DNA of 64,000 bases from Rutpela maculata. Taxonomy: Eukaryota > Arthropoda > Insecta > Coleoptera > Cerambycidae. Shown here piece by piece: positions 32,982 through 47,026 of this stretch. The stretch covers positions 99,593,795-99,657,794 of the forward strand of contig OW386293.2 of assembly GCA_936432065.2 (NCBI GenBank), given 5' to 3'. The position numbers were made by a program, and so were the translations under genes. The notes beneath the pieces are model-generated. The model was not told where the DNA came from. It made no database searches and saw only the letters and a program-made list of their open reading frames with translations. Positions within the stretch are counted from its first letter, which is position 1; every line of letters begins with the position of its first letter.

Positions 32982-35900
32982 TTATTCAACTTCAATGCGA
33001 ACAAGATGTCCGTCACCACCACCAACGTAGATTTCACCTTTATCGCCGATAGTGATTGCGTTTATGACGATTTCTATATCAAGCGAGCTATCGAGTTTGA
33101 CGATATCTTCGTCAATGTTCCATTTCTTGACGGTCTTGTCCCAGCCACCACTGAAAAGTACGGGTTTTTCATTCCATACGGCTCCCGCTAATGCGTTTAT
33201 TATCAATTCGTGGGCGCCCTGAAAACAGAACAAACATTTTATATTCCTTTAACCATATTTTCCTGTAGTTAAGTTACTGAGAGCTAAAAAATATTATCCA
33301 ATGAGTGAATTGCAGCCTTAAGAGTACAAATATTTGCTTTTTATTGGATTTTTGAATACTCAACAGAATTTTTTTTCAAAAATATTCTCTTTTGAAAGCA
33401 GTGAAAGGTTTCCGTAATTTAAAGACAATCTGTCTCAGTCAATATTAATCGTACACAGGTAAAAGAGACTTCTAGCTTTAATAGACGTTAAATTAGCTTT
33501 AATAAGATTATTTTAAGCATTAAAAATCTTTAAAAGAGCTTGGATGAATATTTTATGAATTAAAATACTAACAAGTGATATATTATCGAACATTTTATCG
33601 AATTGTCGGCTACTTAGTGACTGTACATTATAACAAATTGAAATAGTACATTCTTTTGCTTTGTTAAATAAGTCACTATATTTTGAAAACACAGGCGTGT
33701 GAGTGTGTATTATTTCAATTTGATATATTATAATTTTACCTCAACTTTAGTAATAGGTTGGTAATGGGTCTCGTCATTATTCTCGTGGATAATGATATCT
33801 TTTCCTTCTCTGTTAACAAAACTAAACAATTTATCGCCAATCAGGGAGATCGGAGATCGTCCCATGTAACTCTTCTTGATTCCAAACTGTATGTGTTCAC
33901 CTACATAAAAATGGAAGTAAGTATAACAGATTCAATGAAGTATTTTTATACTGACCATCAACTTTAACGTCGGTGATGACAACGTCGGTATCTTTCGTGG
34001 TGAATAGAATGTGACCAAATACAGCCATATCTTTAACGGGTTCTGCAATGAACAAGGAACCAAAGAACTTGCCATTCTTCCACACTTTTACCTGCAAATA
34101 GTGAATTTGTGTAACGCAATGCTGAATAATGAGCTGCTTGTGATAAACAGTTTAAACAATCGTTCAAATGGTTTGCATCACCCTATAATTTTAGAGACTA
34201 CAGAAATGTATAGATGTATATCTTGGAAGAACTTAAACAACCATTATGAATGATACAAGTTGAGTTCTAGAAGACAAATTTCATGAAAATTGGTTCAGAT
34301 TAAATGTCATAATTGGTAACAACTAAGAAAACAGAATCTAAAAGTCATTAATTAGTTATAGTACAAGGCCGAGAATAATTTGGAAGATGCTTTAAGTAGA
34401 GAAACAAACTTATATAGTCTGTTTACAACACGATTGAATAACCAACCGTTAACATCGACTACATCATATGAAATAAATTTAACTATTTTGCTTTAATAGT
34501 TCTATAATTGAAGTGATTTATTGATAACAACAAAGGTAGCTTTTGTAAGAAGTTCAGAATCTAAGATTATTGCTTTACCACACTATAAAGTCAAATCTAG
34601 TCAAAACATATTTTGTCAGAAAAATAAACACCCGCAAAATAGAAAGTCATTTCGGAAGTTAATGAGATTTTTATCGCTCTATTGTTTCCGTAATATAATT
34701 TAAATAACTATTTTTAGTTTCTAAAACAACGTGGTTTGTGTTTTGCAATCACTAAGTTCATATCTCCTGTAATACTTGTAATACGTAATAAACTAGAATT
34801 TCTTGGGAAGTAACGAGCGTTCAGGTTGTCCATGCAATTGAAAATATGTGACAGACTGGTCTCTATGAAGCTATCATGGATTCTTATAAGAAGGTCAGAA
34901 AAAGGAATAGCACGTGAATAAATCTATGATGTACATGAAGATAAAACTAATTAGATGAATTTGAAAAATGACTTGCAACATACTGATTGATTCAGTTACT
35001 GTATATACTCGGGATATATCTTGGTAGAAATAATCAATCCATTTCATTGGCATCAAACATTAATGAAGTGGATTAGAACCTCTTTACGGTATGCTTGCTA
35101 GGTTAATGGTTTCATGAATAAAAAATTGAGCAATAATTCTCCTGTCAATGGCACACAAAACGCCAACTTTCGCCTAATAATGAGCGAGAAATTAAGGCTA
35201 TATTTTTCATCGCTTGTAGACGTTTTGCTTGACAAAACAATAATTTATTAGTACAATATGTGTTACATTTATCTTCATTACTTACATTTCCCTCATTATC
35301 TCCAGCGTAAAGACAACCATTGGAGTATTTAACTCTCCAAAATTCAGTATCTTCTTCCTTAATGATAAGTTCTTTTTCCTTGAGTGTGTCCAATTCAAAC
35401 GATTTGATAGTTCCATCGTTGGAGCAAGAGTAAAGGGTATCATCACTTGCTGTCAGGGCGTATACTGAACAGGGGTGGGCATGTACCTCTGCGAGTTTGG
35501 TTAGATCGGGTGCCCAGGCCTAAAAGAAATTACATCATAACATCAGTTCTTATTAACTATAAGTTGTCAGCTATGCAAGCTTATATTAAAGGAGGGAAGG
35601 GAGAGATTTTAATATTGATAGATCGCAGTTAACAATCACGAAGGATTTCCATCAAGTAACCCACAAAATATAATCAGATTGGTTCTTATCTAATTAAGTT
35701 AAATCTAAAAGTACTTTATTCAAGTTGCTGTTTATTGACTAGTGAGTAAAAATAATTTTCACTTATTAGTGAGGTCAAGATTTGTAGTAATAAAATAGAC
35801 GATGAGTATTTAGAAAATTGTTTGCTGATAAGAACAACCGTAATTATAATAAGAGCCTAGGTTATAATAACACACGGCACCAGTTTACAAAGCATTATAT

Positions 35901-36576
35901 TATTCAAATCAAATCACTGGCATAGAGTGGCAAACTGATTATACATTTCAAAATTATATATTTCAAACTAGAAACTTAAATAAAGAGTTGTTTGATAAAA
36001 TACTACATGCCACGCGTGTGCATAAAATATTTATTTACTGATTTGTAATATAATAACCTAATAATACCTTTTCAAAGCCTACCTGCCGAAAAAAAATTAT
36101 GATTTAAAATTGTGTAGACACAAATATTAAGATTTTGAAAAGCACTATATAATCAACGAAAAATCTAAAACTATTTCTATGAAAAAATAGAAAATATGAA
36201 AAATTGTTCATCCTCTTAGATATATTTTTAAAAAAGTATTCTAATTATATGCAGTTTCCAACTTGTACAAATATTAAGAGTTATGAAGATGTTAAAAAAA
36301 CACTTCGATTTTTGAAAACTACTCTAAAGCTAGTGTTACCCCATAAAATTCAAAATCATATTCGAAATGGTCAATCCTCAAATTTTCGCCATTTGACCAT
36401 TATTCTATCACGGTTGATAAGCAAGATAACAATACATTCAGTCTCAATTCTTTGCTTACCTTTATCCTCCCATCATCACCAGCACTATATAACTTTCCCT
36501 TATGATAAAGTAAGAAATTCACGTCGAATTCATGTTTATCAACATCATCGGCCCTGGTACCAATTCTTAAAGGCAT
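32982..36576 (-). CDS. WD40-repeat beta-propeller protein, copy B (spliced, 294 aa)
   Basis: Coding exons are 36576-36460 (exon from 36580), 35519-35286, 34091-33956, 33900-33740 and 33218-32982. Their lengths equal those of copy A, and the frame is open throughout. By my translation 27 residues differ from copy A, spread as 3, 8, 5, 5 and 6 over the five coding exons. Several changes fall in blade loops, such as GLFYGSLN to GKFFGSLF and FTVKDN to FTTKDT. Blade signatures, including LFSGGWDKTVKKWNI, are kept. The donor after the third coding exon is GTCAGT where copy A has GTAAGT, still GT but weaker. With no stops and matched promoter it is probably a functional paralogue. Whether it has a different role is unknown. 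Confidence 0.88.
33219..33739 (-). other. intron 5 of WD40 gene copy B
   Basis: GTAAAA donor at 33739, CAG acceptor ending 33219. It contains about 70 bases of sequence not found at the same place in copy A. No embedded gene. Confidence 0.7.
34092..35285 (-). other. intron 3 of WD40 gene copy B
   Basis: GTAAGT donor at 35285-35280 and TTTGCAG acceptor ending 34092. No embedded gene. Confidence 0.7.
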
Positions 36577-39229
36577 CTTGCTGGAAAGAAACGATTCATT
36601 TTAATTTTATTGTTTTTATACACAATTATTTAGGTATGTTAAAATAGTTTAATTCAAATTCACTGCTAAATAAATTTATTTCTATCTAGTATTAATGTCT
36701 GTCTTAAAATAGGCAATACACACAGAGAGAGAGAGAGAAAGAGAGATGTGGTGCGGAACTATTTACTAATTTTGGCAGTAATTTTTTTCTTAATACATAT
36801 TGCTAACAAACTATAAGACTATCAAACTAAAACTGCAACGAGAATAGTGTTTGAGTTTTTCACTCAATAATATTACCATATGCAAAACCAGCAGAAGATT
36901 ATTACTCTTATTATAGTTCTACTTAGGTAGTTTTTCAGTTTTTTAATAAGTGTATAAAGAAAAAGAGTTACAGTAAAAAATATTAAATATTTCAATATCA
37001 GATCTCCCTTTATTTCTTATCTTAAAGTGAAAATTATAAACTTGAATTTCGATTTAATTTATATAAGAGAATTAAATGGCAATTATTGATAATTCTTGAA
37101 ACAATATGAAATACTACAGATTTTTTGTCTATTCCAAATCCTTAGGGACGAAATAAGACGAGCAATTAAATGTAATATTATGTTCCAAGTGTCAATGGAA
37201 ATGTATAAAAAAAATCTATGTAACTTGAAAACATGTATTAAAAATTTAATTTGACAAATTTTTACAACTATTCCAAACTCATTAGTTTTGACGTTTTCGT
37301 TCCCTTGCGAATTAAAAAATATCCACCAGAACTGGTTGCATTTAAATTTCCTATATACAGTTGAAACGTTCTTTGGAAATTACTTTTTATTTCTTTTCTG
37401 ACTCAAATTCTGTATACAACTCAACTATGAGAATTGATTCTATTAAGTTTTTAAAACATCCTGTTTTTTTATCTACAGTTTACCTTCTACTTACGTAATG
37501 GTTTGTTATTGCAAGTGTATTTTTCAATATTATTTTTGCCTCTGGTTATCTAAACTTATGTCAGATAAAAATTTATTAAGCTGAGCTATATGATAGGAAT
37601 TTTAAACAAGTAGAATAATGAATATCTTTGAGATCTCTGAGAAAGACTCGAGATATATTTATTTTTTGACTATTATCTTTGAGGAAAAGTAATTGTAGGT
37701 TCAGTGAAATGCTAAATATTATTCTTATTGTGTAAGAGCTTAGTAGCTTAGTAGATATTCAGTAAATCAATTATCAGTGAAATAACTCTCGAAGTAATTT
37801 TTAGTAACTATGGTGAAGTTCGGATCTTTTTTTGTTTTAGCGATTCTCTTATTTACAGAATTCCATTTGTTTGAAATCAGATATCATTCTTTTAATTGTT
37901 CTTTGTTTTCTTTTTTGATTTACTACTAAGTACATATACTTCACAATCAGGTACGACAAAAACATGAACATTACTTCTTATGAATGTAGATTGTCTGAAA
38001 AGCTCTGCCGAAACACCTACAAGTAGTAAAGTTTCAATTTCATTACAATTTGAAGATATTTTAAGGGAAGATCACTGAGATATATTTTGACAAAGACAAA
38101 ACCGGTAAACTATTACCAAAATTAAAAGTAACTCTATTTATGGTATTAAGTAAGTAAGTGTAATAAACATTACGTGAGTGGGTCATTCAGACCTTTCAGT
38201 GTAAGACTGGAGGAAGACGAGAGTTACATAGGAAAAATGAAATTCAGAAATCAAAGATTTACGAATAGGTTAAGTTAGGCAGCCATAAACTGTAAGGGGA
38301 GAAAGAAATACTGGAAATCAGTCTTTAATTCAAAAAGAAAAGTAAACGTAATTAATCAACAAAAAAATTAGCAATGGTAGAAATAAATAAAATAGATCTT
38401 AAATTATACCTGAATAATATAATAAGAACGCAATATTTTTTTTACAAAAATAAAAATCTGTCACTGTCTAAAATGAATGTTTACTTTCTTTAATATATAT
38501 CTCCTTACATCTATATTTAACAGGAGTTTAAGTAAATGTTATTGAAATCATTTATACGTGATTTTAACGTGGTGTGTGTTGATTGCTGCTCTGGTTCGTT
38601 TAAACATTAAATAAACTTCTGAGGCTCTAACTATTATTTGTTATTGTTATTATATTTAATTTAATGGGTAGATGTATTATAACAAGACAAATAAGATTTT
38701 TTTTAGAAAATATTTTATGGGCTGATGAGATCATGTACATAAGTTATTGACTAATCATCATTTTCCTAAAAAAAAAACCTCCTTCTAGGGCTACTAAAAA
38801 TAGCTACACTATAAGAGCAACTCACTGATCTACACTATAAGCATAGGTCAGTTTACTAAGAATTAAAACGTGGAAATGAAATTAAAAATCAAATTCCCGG
38901 GCATGTCGAAATACAAAGGAATGGGCTTGTATATGCAACTAGCTGTCGGGAATGAAAGCGAATCTTCAGAAAATGTACCTCTTCCTTCAAACGACGTATA
39001 AATATCTTTAAACTGTAAACTTGACTATACATGCTAGAACGAATGTTCTGAATTTAACTTTATACTATAAATAGCTAAATCTTTTATTGGGCAGCGGAAA
39101 ATACAGAAGAAATTTCATAATTGAAACAAATTTTAAAAAATCCTAATAAGTTCAGTAAAGTATATTTTTATTTTCTTTCTAATAAGATGATTTTATGTTT
39201 ATTTTTATTTGTTTATTTTAAACAATTTT

Positions 39230-41864
39230 TCAATCTCAAAATCTTAATAAAATTGTGGGACTCCTAGATGATGACTATATGCTTTCTTCCTTTTACCAAA
39301 AGGTAAATCTTAGGGCTTATTTCAATTTAATTTAAAAAAACAAGTGTTATAAATAATTACAAAAGAAAATGAAATTAAGATAATTTGATTATACACCTTG
39401 AACAAAATCTTAAACGTGTTTACGACTGAAGAAAATGAAACTTGTGTTGTGATTTGCTTAGGGAATTTCAAATGTATAGCTATTCTATATAGTTCCATAT
39501 TTAATTAAAAAAAAAAAAAAAAAAACTGAAATAAAATAGGAAACCCTCGTTATATTTAAAAGCACAAAATTGGACTTACAGCTTTCAAATTTTAAATAGA
39601 TTGGTGGAAAATAGTTGATGACTTGTTTCAAAATTAAAATTGCTTTCTCGAAGAAATAAAAATAAACAACAAGAAAATGAGAAAAAGATAATTATCAAGT
39701 TATTTATTTTTTTGTATATTATTTGTGTATAAAAAAGTAGAATAATATCACTAAGCATGTTGTTATACAAAAATAATAAAAAGCTACTGCTTATTAAATT
39801 TTAAAAATGGATTGACACATTTTTATTTCTCGTACAATGGCCTTAAATTGTGAATTATAATACTGTTGCATAAATGAAAGTTTAAAAAAATCATAATATC
39901 TTAAAGAAAGTGTATTTTAGTTTTCTATCTAATAGGAAGCTATTGTTTTATGTTTATCTTCATTTGTGTTATTTAAGCAAATTTTAATCTCTATTTCTTA
40001 ATAAAATGTTATAATTCTTGACGATAATTTACAAAAACACAATTTTGTTTATTAAAGTATTGCAAACAGGTTAACTTCATAACTATATGCTTCCTCTTTT
40101 CGCCATTAGATAAATGTTGAGGTTTATTTCAATTTAACTGTAAATTTGATCACTTGTTGAACAAAATCTTAAACATGTTTACGATTGAAAAAAATATAAA
40201 CAACTTTTATGTTATGATTTGATAATTTAAACTAACTTCGTAAGTGCATGTTTTCTTCTTTTCGTTAATAGATAAATGTTAAGGTTTATTTTAATTTAAT
40301 TGGTAAAAAAACAACTGCAAATTTGATTACTGTTGAACAAAATTTTAAATATTTTTACGATTGAAGTAAATATAAACAACTTTTATATTATGATTTGATA
40401 ATTAAAACTTCGTAACTACATGTCTTCTTCTTTTCGCCAATAGGTAATTGTTGAAGTTAACTTCAATTTAATTGTTAAAAAAACAACTGCAAATTTGATC
40501 ACTTGTTGAACAAAACTTTAAACATGTTTCCGATTGAAAAAATACAAACTCTTGTGCTGTGACTTGCTTCAGGAATTTCAAATATATCGCAATGATTTGA
40601 TTTGAAGTAAGTATTACTTGGTTCTACGAAATTAACTAACTTAAAAAAAATGTTTAAATCTAAGAAAAAGTAATATTTAAAAGCACAAAAGATTTAACAG
40701 TTTTTAAATTTTAAGTAAGCTATTGGCAAATAGTTGATGATTCGTTAAAGAAATTGATATTGTTTTCTAGAAAAAACAAATAATTAAAAGGGAAAATCAA
40801 TAAATATAAATATATAAAATATAAAAGAATAGAATATTACTAGTTTTATAAAACATCACTAAGGATATCGCTATATAAAAAAAGAGTCTCGAGTGTTACT
40901 TTTTATAAAATTTTGAAAACAGAATTGTAATGTACTTGCAGACATGAAAGAAACTTAACAGAATCATAACATTTTAAACAAAGTGTGTTTTTATTGTCTT
41001 TCCAATAGGAGGCTATTATTTTGTTTATCTTTATTTGTGTATTTTAAGTGACTTTTTCATCTCAGAATTGTAATAACATGACTTCATAGGACTCACCAAA
41101 TAGCAAGCTTGAATGGAAAACATGTGAATATTGCCCCAACTTCTATAAAAACATGTAGGTATTTGTTTAGAAAGTGAATAATAAACTAACTTCGTAAACA
41201 TGTTTTCTTCTTTTCTTCAAATGATAAATGTTAGGGTTTATTTTAAATTATTTGTTAAAAAAACAATTCTTTAATTGATTATTTTTAGAACAAAACCTTA
41301 AACATGTTTACAATTGAAAGCATATTTTGTATTGTGATTTTATTCGTGAATTTCGAATGTATAGCAGTTCTACTGAGATATTTTTAGTTCATTTTATTTG
41401 AAAACTACTGGTTTAATAAAATTTACCAAATCAAAAGATTGTTTAAATCTGTTTTCGTGTACCTCGTATAGAAAGCAGAAATCGTGAAACATCTTATCTT
41501 GCTACCCTCTGAACCAATTTACTAAAATTTTCACCTATATATTTTATGTGTAAAAATTATAATTCGCTGCAAAATGAGCTTGATATATTTAATTGTAGTC
41601 CTGCTTCAATTAAAAGATTACTATCCGTATATAATGAATATGCGTATAAATTCCATTTATCTTATTACCGTTTACATGTTTTTAGCATAATGTGATATGT
41701 ATATGTGTATATACATATTTTAAGTCAGCTTTCCTTAGTATGATATTTGTATTTTGTTTCTTCTGTGACGTACTGTGCATTAGTACATATAATATTTATA
41801 CTATTAGTGCATACTAGTGTAACATTTCCACCCTTTAATAGGTTATCTGTTGGGTGGTTGTATC

Positions 41865-41896
<32 letters not shown>

Positions 41897-42070
41897 AGAT
41901 AAATAAATAAATATATCTAAAAAAGTGAAAAAACATTCGATAACATTTAAAAGCTCAAAATGTGACTTATAAACTTACCAATTTTAAATTATTTTAAGTA
42001 GATTGGTGACAAATAGCTGATGATTTGTTACAAAAATTTGATATCGTTTTCTCGGAAAATATAAATAATT
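39230..42070. repeat. degenerate tandem and higher-order repeats in intron 1, copy B
   Basis: The same catgttttcttcttttcgcc and acatgtttacgattg blocks recur (about 40080, 40250, 40420 and 41205). The larger unit ending attgttttct-cga-like also recurs (about 39640, 40760 and 42050). The copy-B array is split by the LINE tail. Confidence 0.65.
41449..41925 (+). mobile_element. 5'-truncated LINE tail, copy B only
   Basis: The plus strand encodes, through a stop, RVPRIESRNRETSYLATL, NLLKFSPIYFMCKNYNSL and NELDIFNCSPASIKRLL. These match the C-terminus of the intact reverse transcriptase at 53918-55927 (NILKHSPLY..., LDIFSCSLNDIK). A 3' UTR containing aggttatctgttgggtgg and an (AAAT)n tail (about 41868-41895) follows. 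Copy A at about 16900 has the uninterrupted intron sequence. Short flanking aaatct / atatct may be the target duplication. Confidence 0.85.
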
Positions 42071-43159
42071 AAAAAAGAAAATAAAACCAAGATAATTATC
42101 AGGTTTCTTTTCGGAGTACCATCTGTACTCAAGAGAATAGAATATTATGAGTTTTATAAAACATCACCATCACCATCACCATTTGCAAAAAAAAATCTCG
42201 GGTGTCACTTTTCATTTAATTAAAAAAACAAAAACATGGTTAATTTAAATAAGCAAATTGGATATTCTGGTAAGAATTAAAATAAATTATTGCGGTAGAG
42301 AAGCTTGTGTAAATGCAAATAAAAGTATAATATTATAAAATGAGCACTAAATTTTAAAACCATGTTTTAACTGATAAATTTTAACTATAATTAATTGTAA
42401 TTGTTATATTGTCTTTACTTAAAATTCCTTTGAATTTTAGTATAAGTAAGTTTGATATTTTTTAATGATTTTAAATTGAAATAATTTCAGATTTTTTTCG
42501 AAAACAACTTCAGCTTTACTTTTTAAATGGACCACCACCATCTTTATATCTTGAAAGTCAATAAAATTTGTTTGTAGTTTTAGTACATTTAGGAACTAGA
42601 GTATATATTTTTAAAAGTTATCTTATGAAAAATAATTATGAATTCTACAGATATGTCCTAATTGACACGAAAAAATCCTTTAAAAGAGGTATATAATCAG
42701 TTAATTAACAATGTGTTTCTAGAATTTAGAAATTCCTTTAATAAGATTCAAAATTATTTATTATTGATATAATGAATTAGAAGATGTTTCTAATTCAATT
42801 TAACAGGAGATAATTACATATTTTTTCTAGATTTAAAAATATTTAAAAAAATTAAAATTAACTGTAAGTCAAAAAATTTCAATAAATGTAACTTCAACAT
42901 TAACAAATATCAAACTTACCCAACATATGTTACTAACATATGAGTAGTTTCATCAAACAAATTAATAACAATTTCGTTTACGGTGGTATAAAAAACAAAT
43001 TACATGAAAATATGCAAAAGCCGGTAGCATGAAACACATAAAAACACATCAAAACACTGTTTTTTAAATAAACATAATGTTTTTTTCAAACTAATTCAAT
43101 AACTTGAAAGCTAGCCGTAGAACGTAAAATTATTTGCAATTTATAAATTATATACTTAC

Positions 43160-43239
43160 AACTTTTTTTTTATTATCACTTCTTCACTTGAATACTCGCG
43201 AAACACTGAATGGTGCAATGTTGTTAGAGCGCCTTTAAA
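43160..43239 (-). promoter_or_regulatory. TATA, initiator and non-coding exon 1, WD40 gene copy B
   Basis: TTTAAAGG starts at 43239 and TTCAGTGT puts +1 at A43207, again 32 bases apart. Exon 1 runs to 43160 and ends GTT|GTAAGT. The core is almost identical to copy A, including the sequence agcgcctttaaatcccttcg. Confidence 0.7.
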
Positions 43240-45250
43240 TCCCTTCGAGTTACGATGCATGTTACCAATATAGCTCGGATTTGGCTATTTTTAGATCGTC
43301 GCTGCTTCTCTTTTTTTCTCTAGTAGTAAACACCAAATTGGTAACAAGTCATTACTGATTTAATTATTATAGGTGGTATGTCATTAATGGAAACAAATAG
43401 TTTAGGTGCAATGCACTCGATCAATGTAGTTTTGGTTTATAGAACCGTCTCTAATACCTTTATGGCATACATAAAGAGAAATATAATTATTTCGTTTGTT
43501 TTGTTTCTTTCACTTTAATTTTAGTTTAATAATAACAAACCGAATATATTCATTGCCACAGCGTATCAGAAATACGATTTTACGAACACATAATACGTGG
43601 TTCGTGGCAGCTAAGCTGTGGCATTACAGTTCAAGGGGTTTGAATGTTCCGGGAGTGGCAAGGGACGTTTTTTATGGAAATTTCTATGGAAAATTTTCTC
43701 AAATTGTTTGAAACTTTGACATTTGATATTTCTTATCAAGCTGATCAAAAGTTGTCACGGACACAATCCAATTCTATGTTCAGCTTTTGCTGTAGAAGTC
43801 CTTAATAGTCAATTCTTCATGTAATGTGGACAAAACATATCAATAGCAGTTAGTTTTAAGTCGACAGAGTCTCTGCTGCTTGGCGGCCATGTAGGCACAA
43901 CCATTACCTACAAAGTCGGAGTTGTAGTTTGAACCCAGCGTACAATAGGCGCTGATTTGTCGCATTTGTCGCATTTTTCGTATTATTCCCCTCTGAACTC
44001 TACACTATATTAGCCCTTAATGGTGCGGTATTTTTGTTATATTTACAATACACCTATATTAAAAAGGAAAATAATATTTTATTTGTCAACAAACATCTAC
44101 ACGAAAATATGTATCTTTGAGATTCCAAAACAAATATTTTATAAATACCTACTTTCAGAAGTAAACAATACATAATTAAAATACAAGTTCAATGCTGAAA
44201 AACAACCTATAAAAGAAGTATTTTATTTCATTACTTTGGGTATGGGTTGAGGAGGAAAAAAGATAGATGCAAACTGCAATAGCAACAATAACTTGATGTA
44301 ATATAAATGTGAGAATATAAATCAAAATAAATAACGCTTACCCTTCTAATTGTCACTGCAGAGAAAACAATTCTTATTACACTTTCTAACTTTTTAACTA
44401 TATCACTTAAAATAGTGCAATATTCTGACTGCACTATCAAACGGTTTGAACAATTTTTATTGTATGCTTTTAAAGTTTTCTAGACTATAACTAGAAGTCA
44501 TGTGAACGAAACTTTCATTATCACATAATATATAACAGGTATTTAAAGGGCTCATCTTTTTTTAGGCTAAATACATTGTCAAACAGATAGAGTACAATAT
44601 TTATGACTTTTCCGTATCTCCATGGTGGCTCTGCGAAGTGTGACTGTTTGAAAACGGGATAGGTGAGTTAAATATCGTTTACTGGAAAAAATTTTCACTC
44701 CGTTCAAAATCTATTCACCGATGCGTGCGGGTTTCTTGCTGTTGGTGACCACATTATCAGTTCACAGCTTCTTCAGCCATCACCGTTCAGACTATTATTT
44801 TCATTTTAACTTCCTCTACGGACAGAGAATGGGTCTATTTTGATGCACTTTTGATTTTTTGGGAACAAAAATACACGATACCAAATCTGGTAAATTTGTA
44901 GGGTGTTCCAGTACTGGAATGCATTTGATCTGAAATCTGTTTCACGAAAATGTCATTTTAAACTGGAGTCTTGTCCTAGTGAAGAATTAATTCATTATTT
45001 GTCAAAAAGGCACTTTGTCAATGTTGGCGGTATCAGAATTATTTGAATAGCGTCTACTTCAATCAACGCCTGGATGCGAACTAATCGAGGCGACAGCGAC
45101 GTAGCAAGTTCAAGCTGGAACTGAAAAATATGCAAAACCAAGCTTTATCCTTTGCCGTTGAGGCGCTTATTTCGTTTATAGCTAGCCCAGTTACCTTTAA
45201 ATAGCTACATCCCTGCTTTTTATAGATATTTGACTTATTTTAATATGAAA
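43240..45250. other. non-coding upstream region of WD40 gene copy B
   Basis: Aligns with 18180-21665 of copy A once the 1.1 kb and 401 bp insertions there are removed. No gene recognised. Confidence 0.5.
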
Positions 45251-45384
45251 TGTTAGTGCTTATTCAATTTAGCTATTTTTAGTCACCACACGATGTAGAA
45301 TATAAGACTAATTAAAATAAACAAAAATATTAACAAATTGAAGCAAAGCGATAAGTGAGTTCCCTCAAAACCTACACCAATATA

Positions 45385-46085
45385 AAAGTACCCTGGAGTG
45401 ACTTTAATGATCGTCAGTTGTAGTATTTCTAAATTTGATCTATTAGCTATACTCCATAACTCTATACTGTAGATCTCAGACTAGATAAGAATTGATTTAT
45501 ATACTAATAAATAATTTTTTATCAAGTTTTAACTGATTCTTCTTTCCTATTAACCCATAGAGCTGTCGTAGTTTCAGTTCCAGCAATTCCATATTAAACG
45601 CCTATACAGATGCAGTTCAACTTCATTGGCTTGGGTAAGATTACGGTTACTTAATGTAACATGTGTATAAGAATCTCATCTCAACCTAAATGTTATGTGT
45701 TAACTTCCATTTACTCCTTTTACCAGATTTGTATTTGCCTCAGGTTTCCCTGCAGGTTTTTTAGACCGTTGTTAGAATTTTTTGTAGAGCTAGCGTTGTT
45801 GTATTATCTGCAAACGTAGCGCTCGTTAATCGCATAGTTAGTAAGTAAATAAAAAATATAAAAAGGCCCAGTGCACTACCTTGTGGCACCTCTGATTTTA
45901 TAACGTATAGATCAGTGCAATCTAACTATACTTAATCAGAAAATATCTACCAGAAAGTTAAGACTTCAATATTTGAAAGAAGTGTTGTGGCAGCGCTTTC
46001 TTCAGGCTTCAGGCTTCAGAAAATACCGTTTGTTTTCCAAGTCATTACTAATTTGCTTACTACCGACATAATCAAAGCTTTTATT
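45385..46085 (-). pseudogene. Jockey-clade reverse transcriptase fragment
   Basis: Reading the minus strand from 46085 downward through several frames: FDYVGSKQISNDLENK, then QILKS and LSGRYFLIKYS (about 45985-45925), SEVPQGSALGLFIFFIY (about 45895), TFADNTTTLALQ (about 45820, the catalytic FADD box altered to FADN), QANEVELHLYRRLIW (about 45640), QLYGLIGKKNQLKLDKKLF (about 45560) and IELWSIANRSNLEILQ (about 45450). This is the reverse transcriptase order of Jockey elements, with many stops and frameshifts. It lies in a part of copy B without counterpart in copy A. Confidence 0.8.
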
Positions 46086-46905
46086 TCAAATTTGGTATGT
46101 ATGCAAAATAGCATGATAAAATACTTGAAATTGGGTCATGCCCGACATAGAGGAACAGAGCAAAATTTTACTAGGGTCTTGGATTAAGTACACAGAAATA
46201 CGAAGGTACAATTTATTGGGACTGTTTAATATACAGTATGTCTTTTAAACGAGTTTGTAATAAATTATACCTATAAAATTTTATTTAAAATGTTATTAAG
46301 GCATTTTTTTCTGACGGCTAAGATAGGGCACAGTCGGAATAACTTTAAGCGAAATGAAAATATAAAAATCTTAACTTATTTCATCACTGTGGACGAATTG
46401 AAAAAGATTTAAAAATAAAATTTCGAATAGGAAGCGTAAAACTTAGTTGCTAATCAAAGATGTCGAATACTAAAATAAAATTTTCATATGTTGATTTGAG
46501 AAAAATGATCAAACCAAAAAATCTGCTTCAGATAATTAACACAGTATCGAGCAGATCCCAAAATCTACAAATTTTGTTAGCATAAGTGAAAAAATTCTTC
46601 TATGTTTTAATTGCATTAAATAAAATAAAAAAATTACTTATTATTTTTTTATAGATGTACTTACATATATCGACAGATCATATTATGTAAACTATTTTGT
46701 GACATTTATTTGTTCTAAATGCTCCTTATACAGACTCATTGCAATTTAAGAGATAAACTTAACATAAGCTAGTAAAAACTGCAGTCGGTTATGGCCGACC
46801 GTGAATATCTATTTGATTAATATTTTGCTGGAATACGGTACGTGGTGCACACGTCCAGTATCTTTTTATTTTTACACCTTTTTGATTTAATCAAATAGGT
46901 ACCAA
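46086..46905. other. non-coding stretch, copy B only
   Basis: No gene or element recognised; AT-rich. It may be further decayed transposon sequence joined to the Jockey fragment. Confidence 0.35.
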
Positions 46906-46926
46906 TATCATCATCATCATCACCCA

Positions 46927-47026
46927 ACAAACACTAAAGGTTGGCCCATCAGCGGGCCATCATTAGACCGGAAATCAAACTTCTGGTCCCGTAATGGCCG
47001 CTGAAAAGCCGACCTTTAGTGTTTGT
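46927..47026. repeat. hairpin element inserted in an (ATC)n tract
   Basis: acaaacactaaaggttggcc then agcgggccat pairs with atggccgct and gccgacctttagtgtttgt, enclosing a second small stem (accgga / tctggt). (ATC)n runs abut both sides (about 46908-46922 and 47031-47050). The ATC run on the right continues into the end of the RTE remnant, so it is probably the RTE 3' tail (GAT repeats on the minus strand). Confidence 0.75.

Larger units (their letters stand above)
36581..43159 (-). other. large first intron of WD40 gene copy B
   Basis: From GTAAGT (43159-43154) to CCAG ending 36581, about 6.6 kb. It lacks the (TA)n block and hairpin element of copy A but has gained a LINE tail at 41449-41925. 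A short GA-rich tract lies at 36725-36748. No credible gene. Confidence 0.7.
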
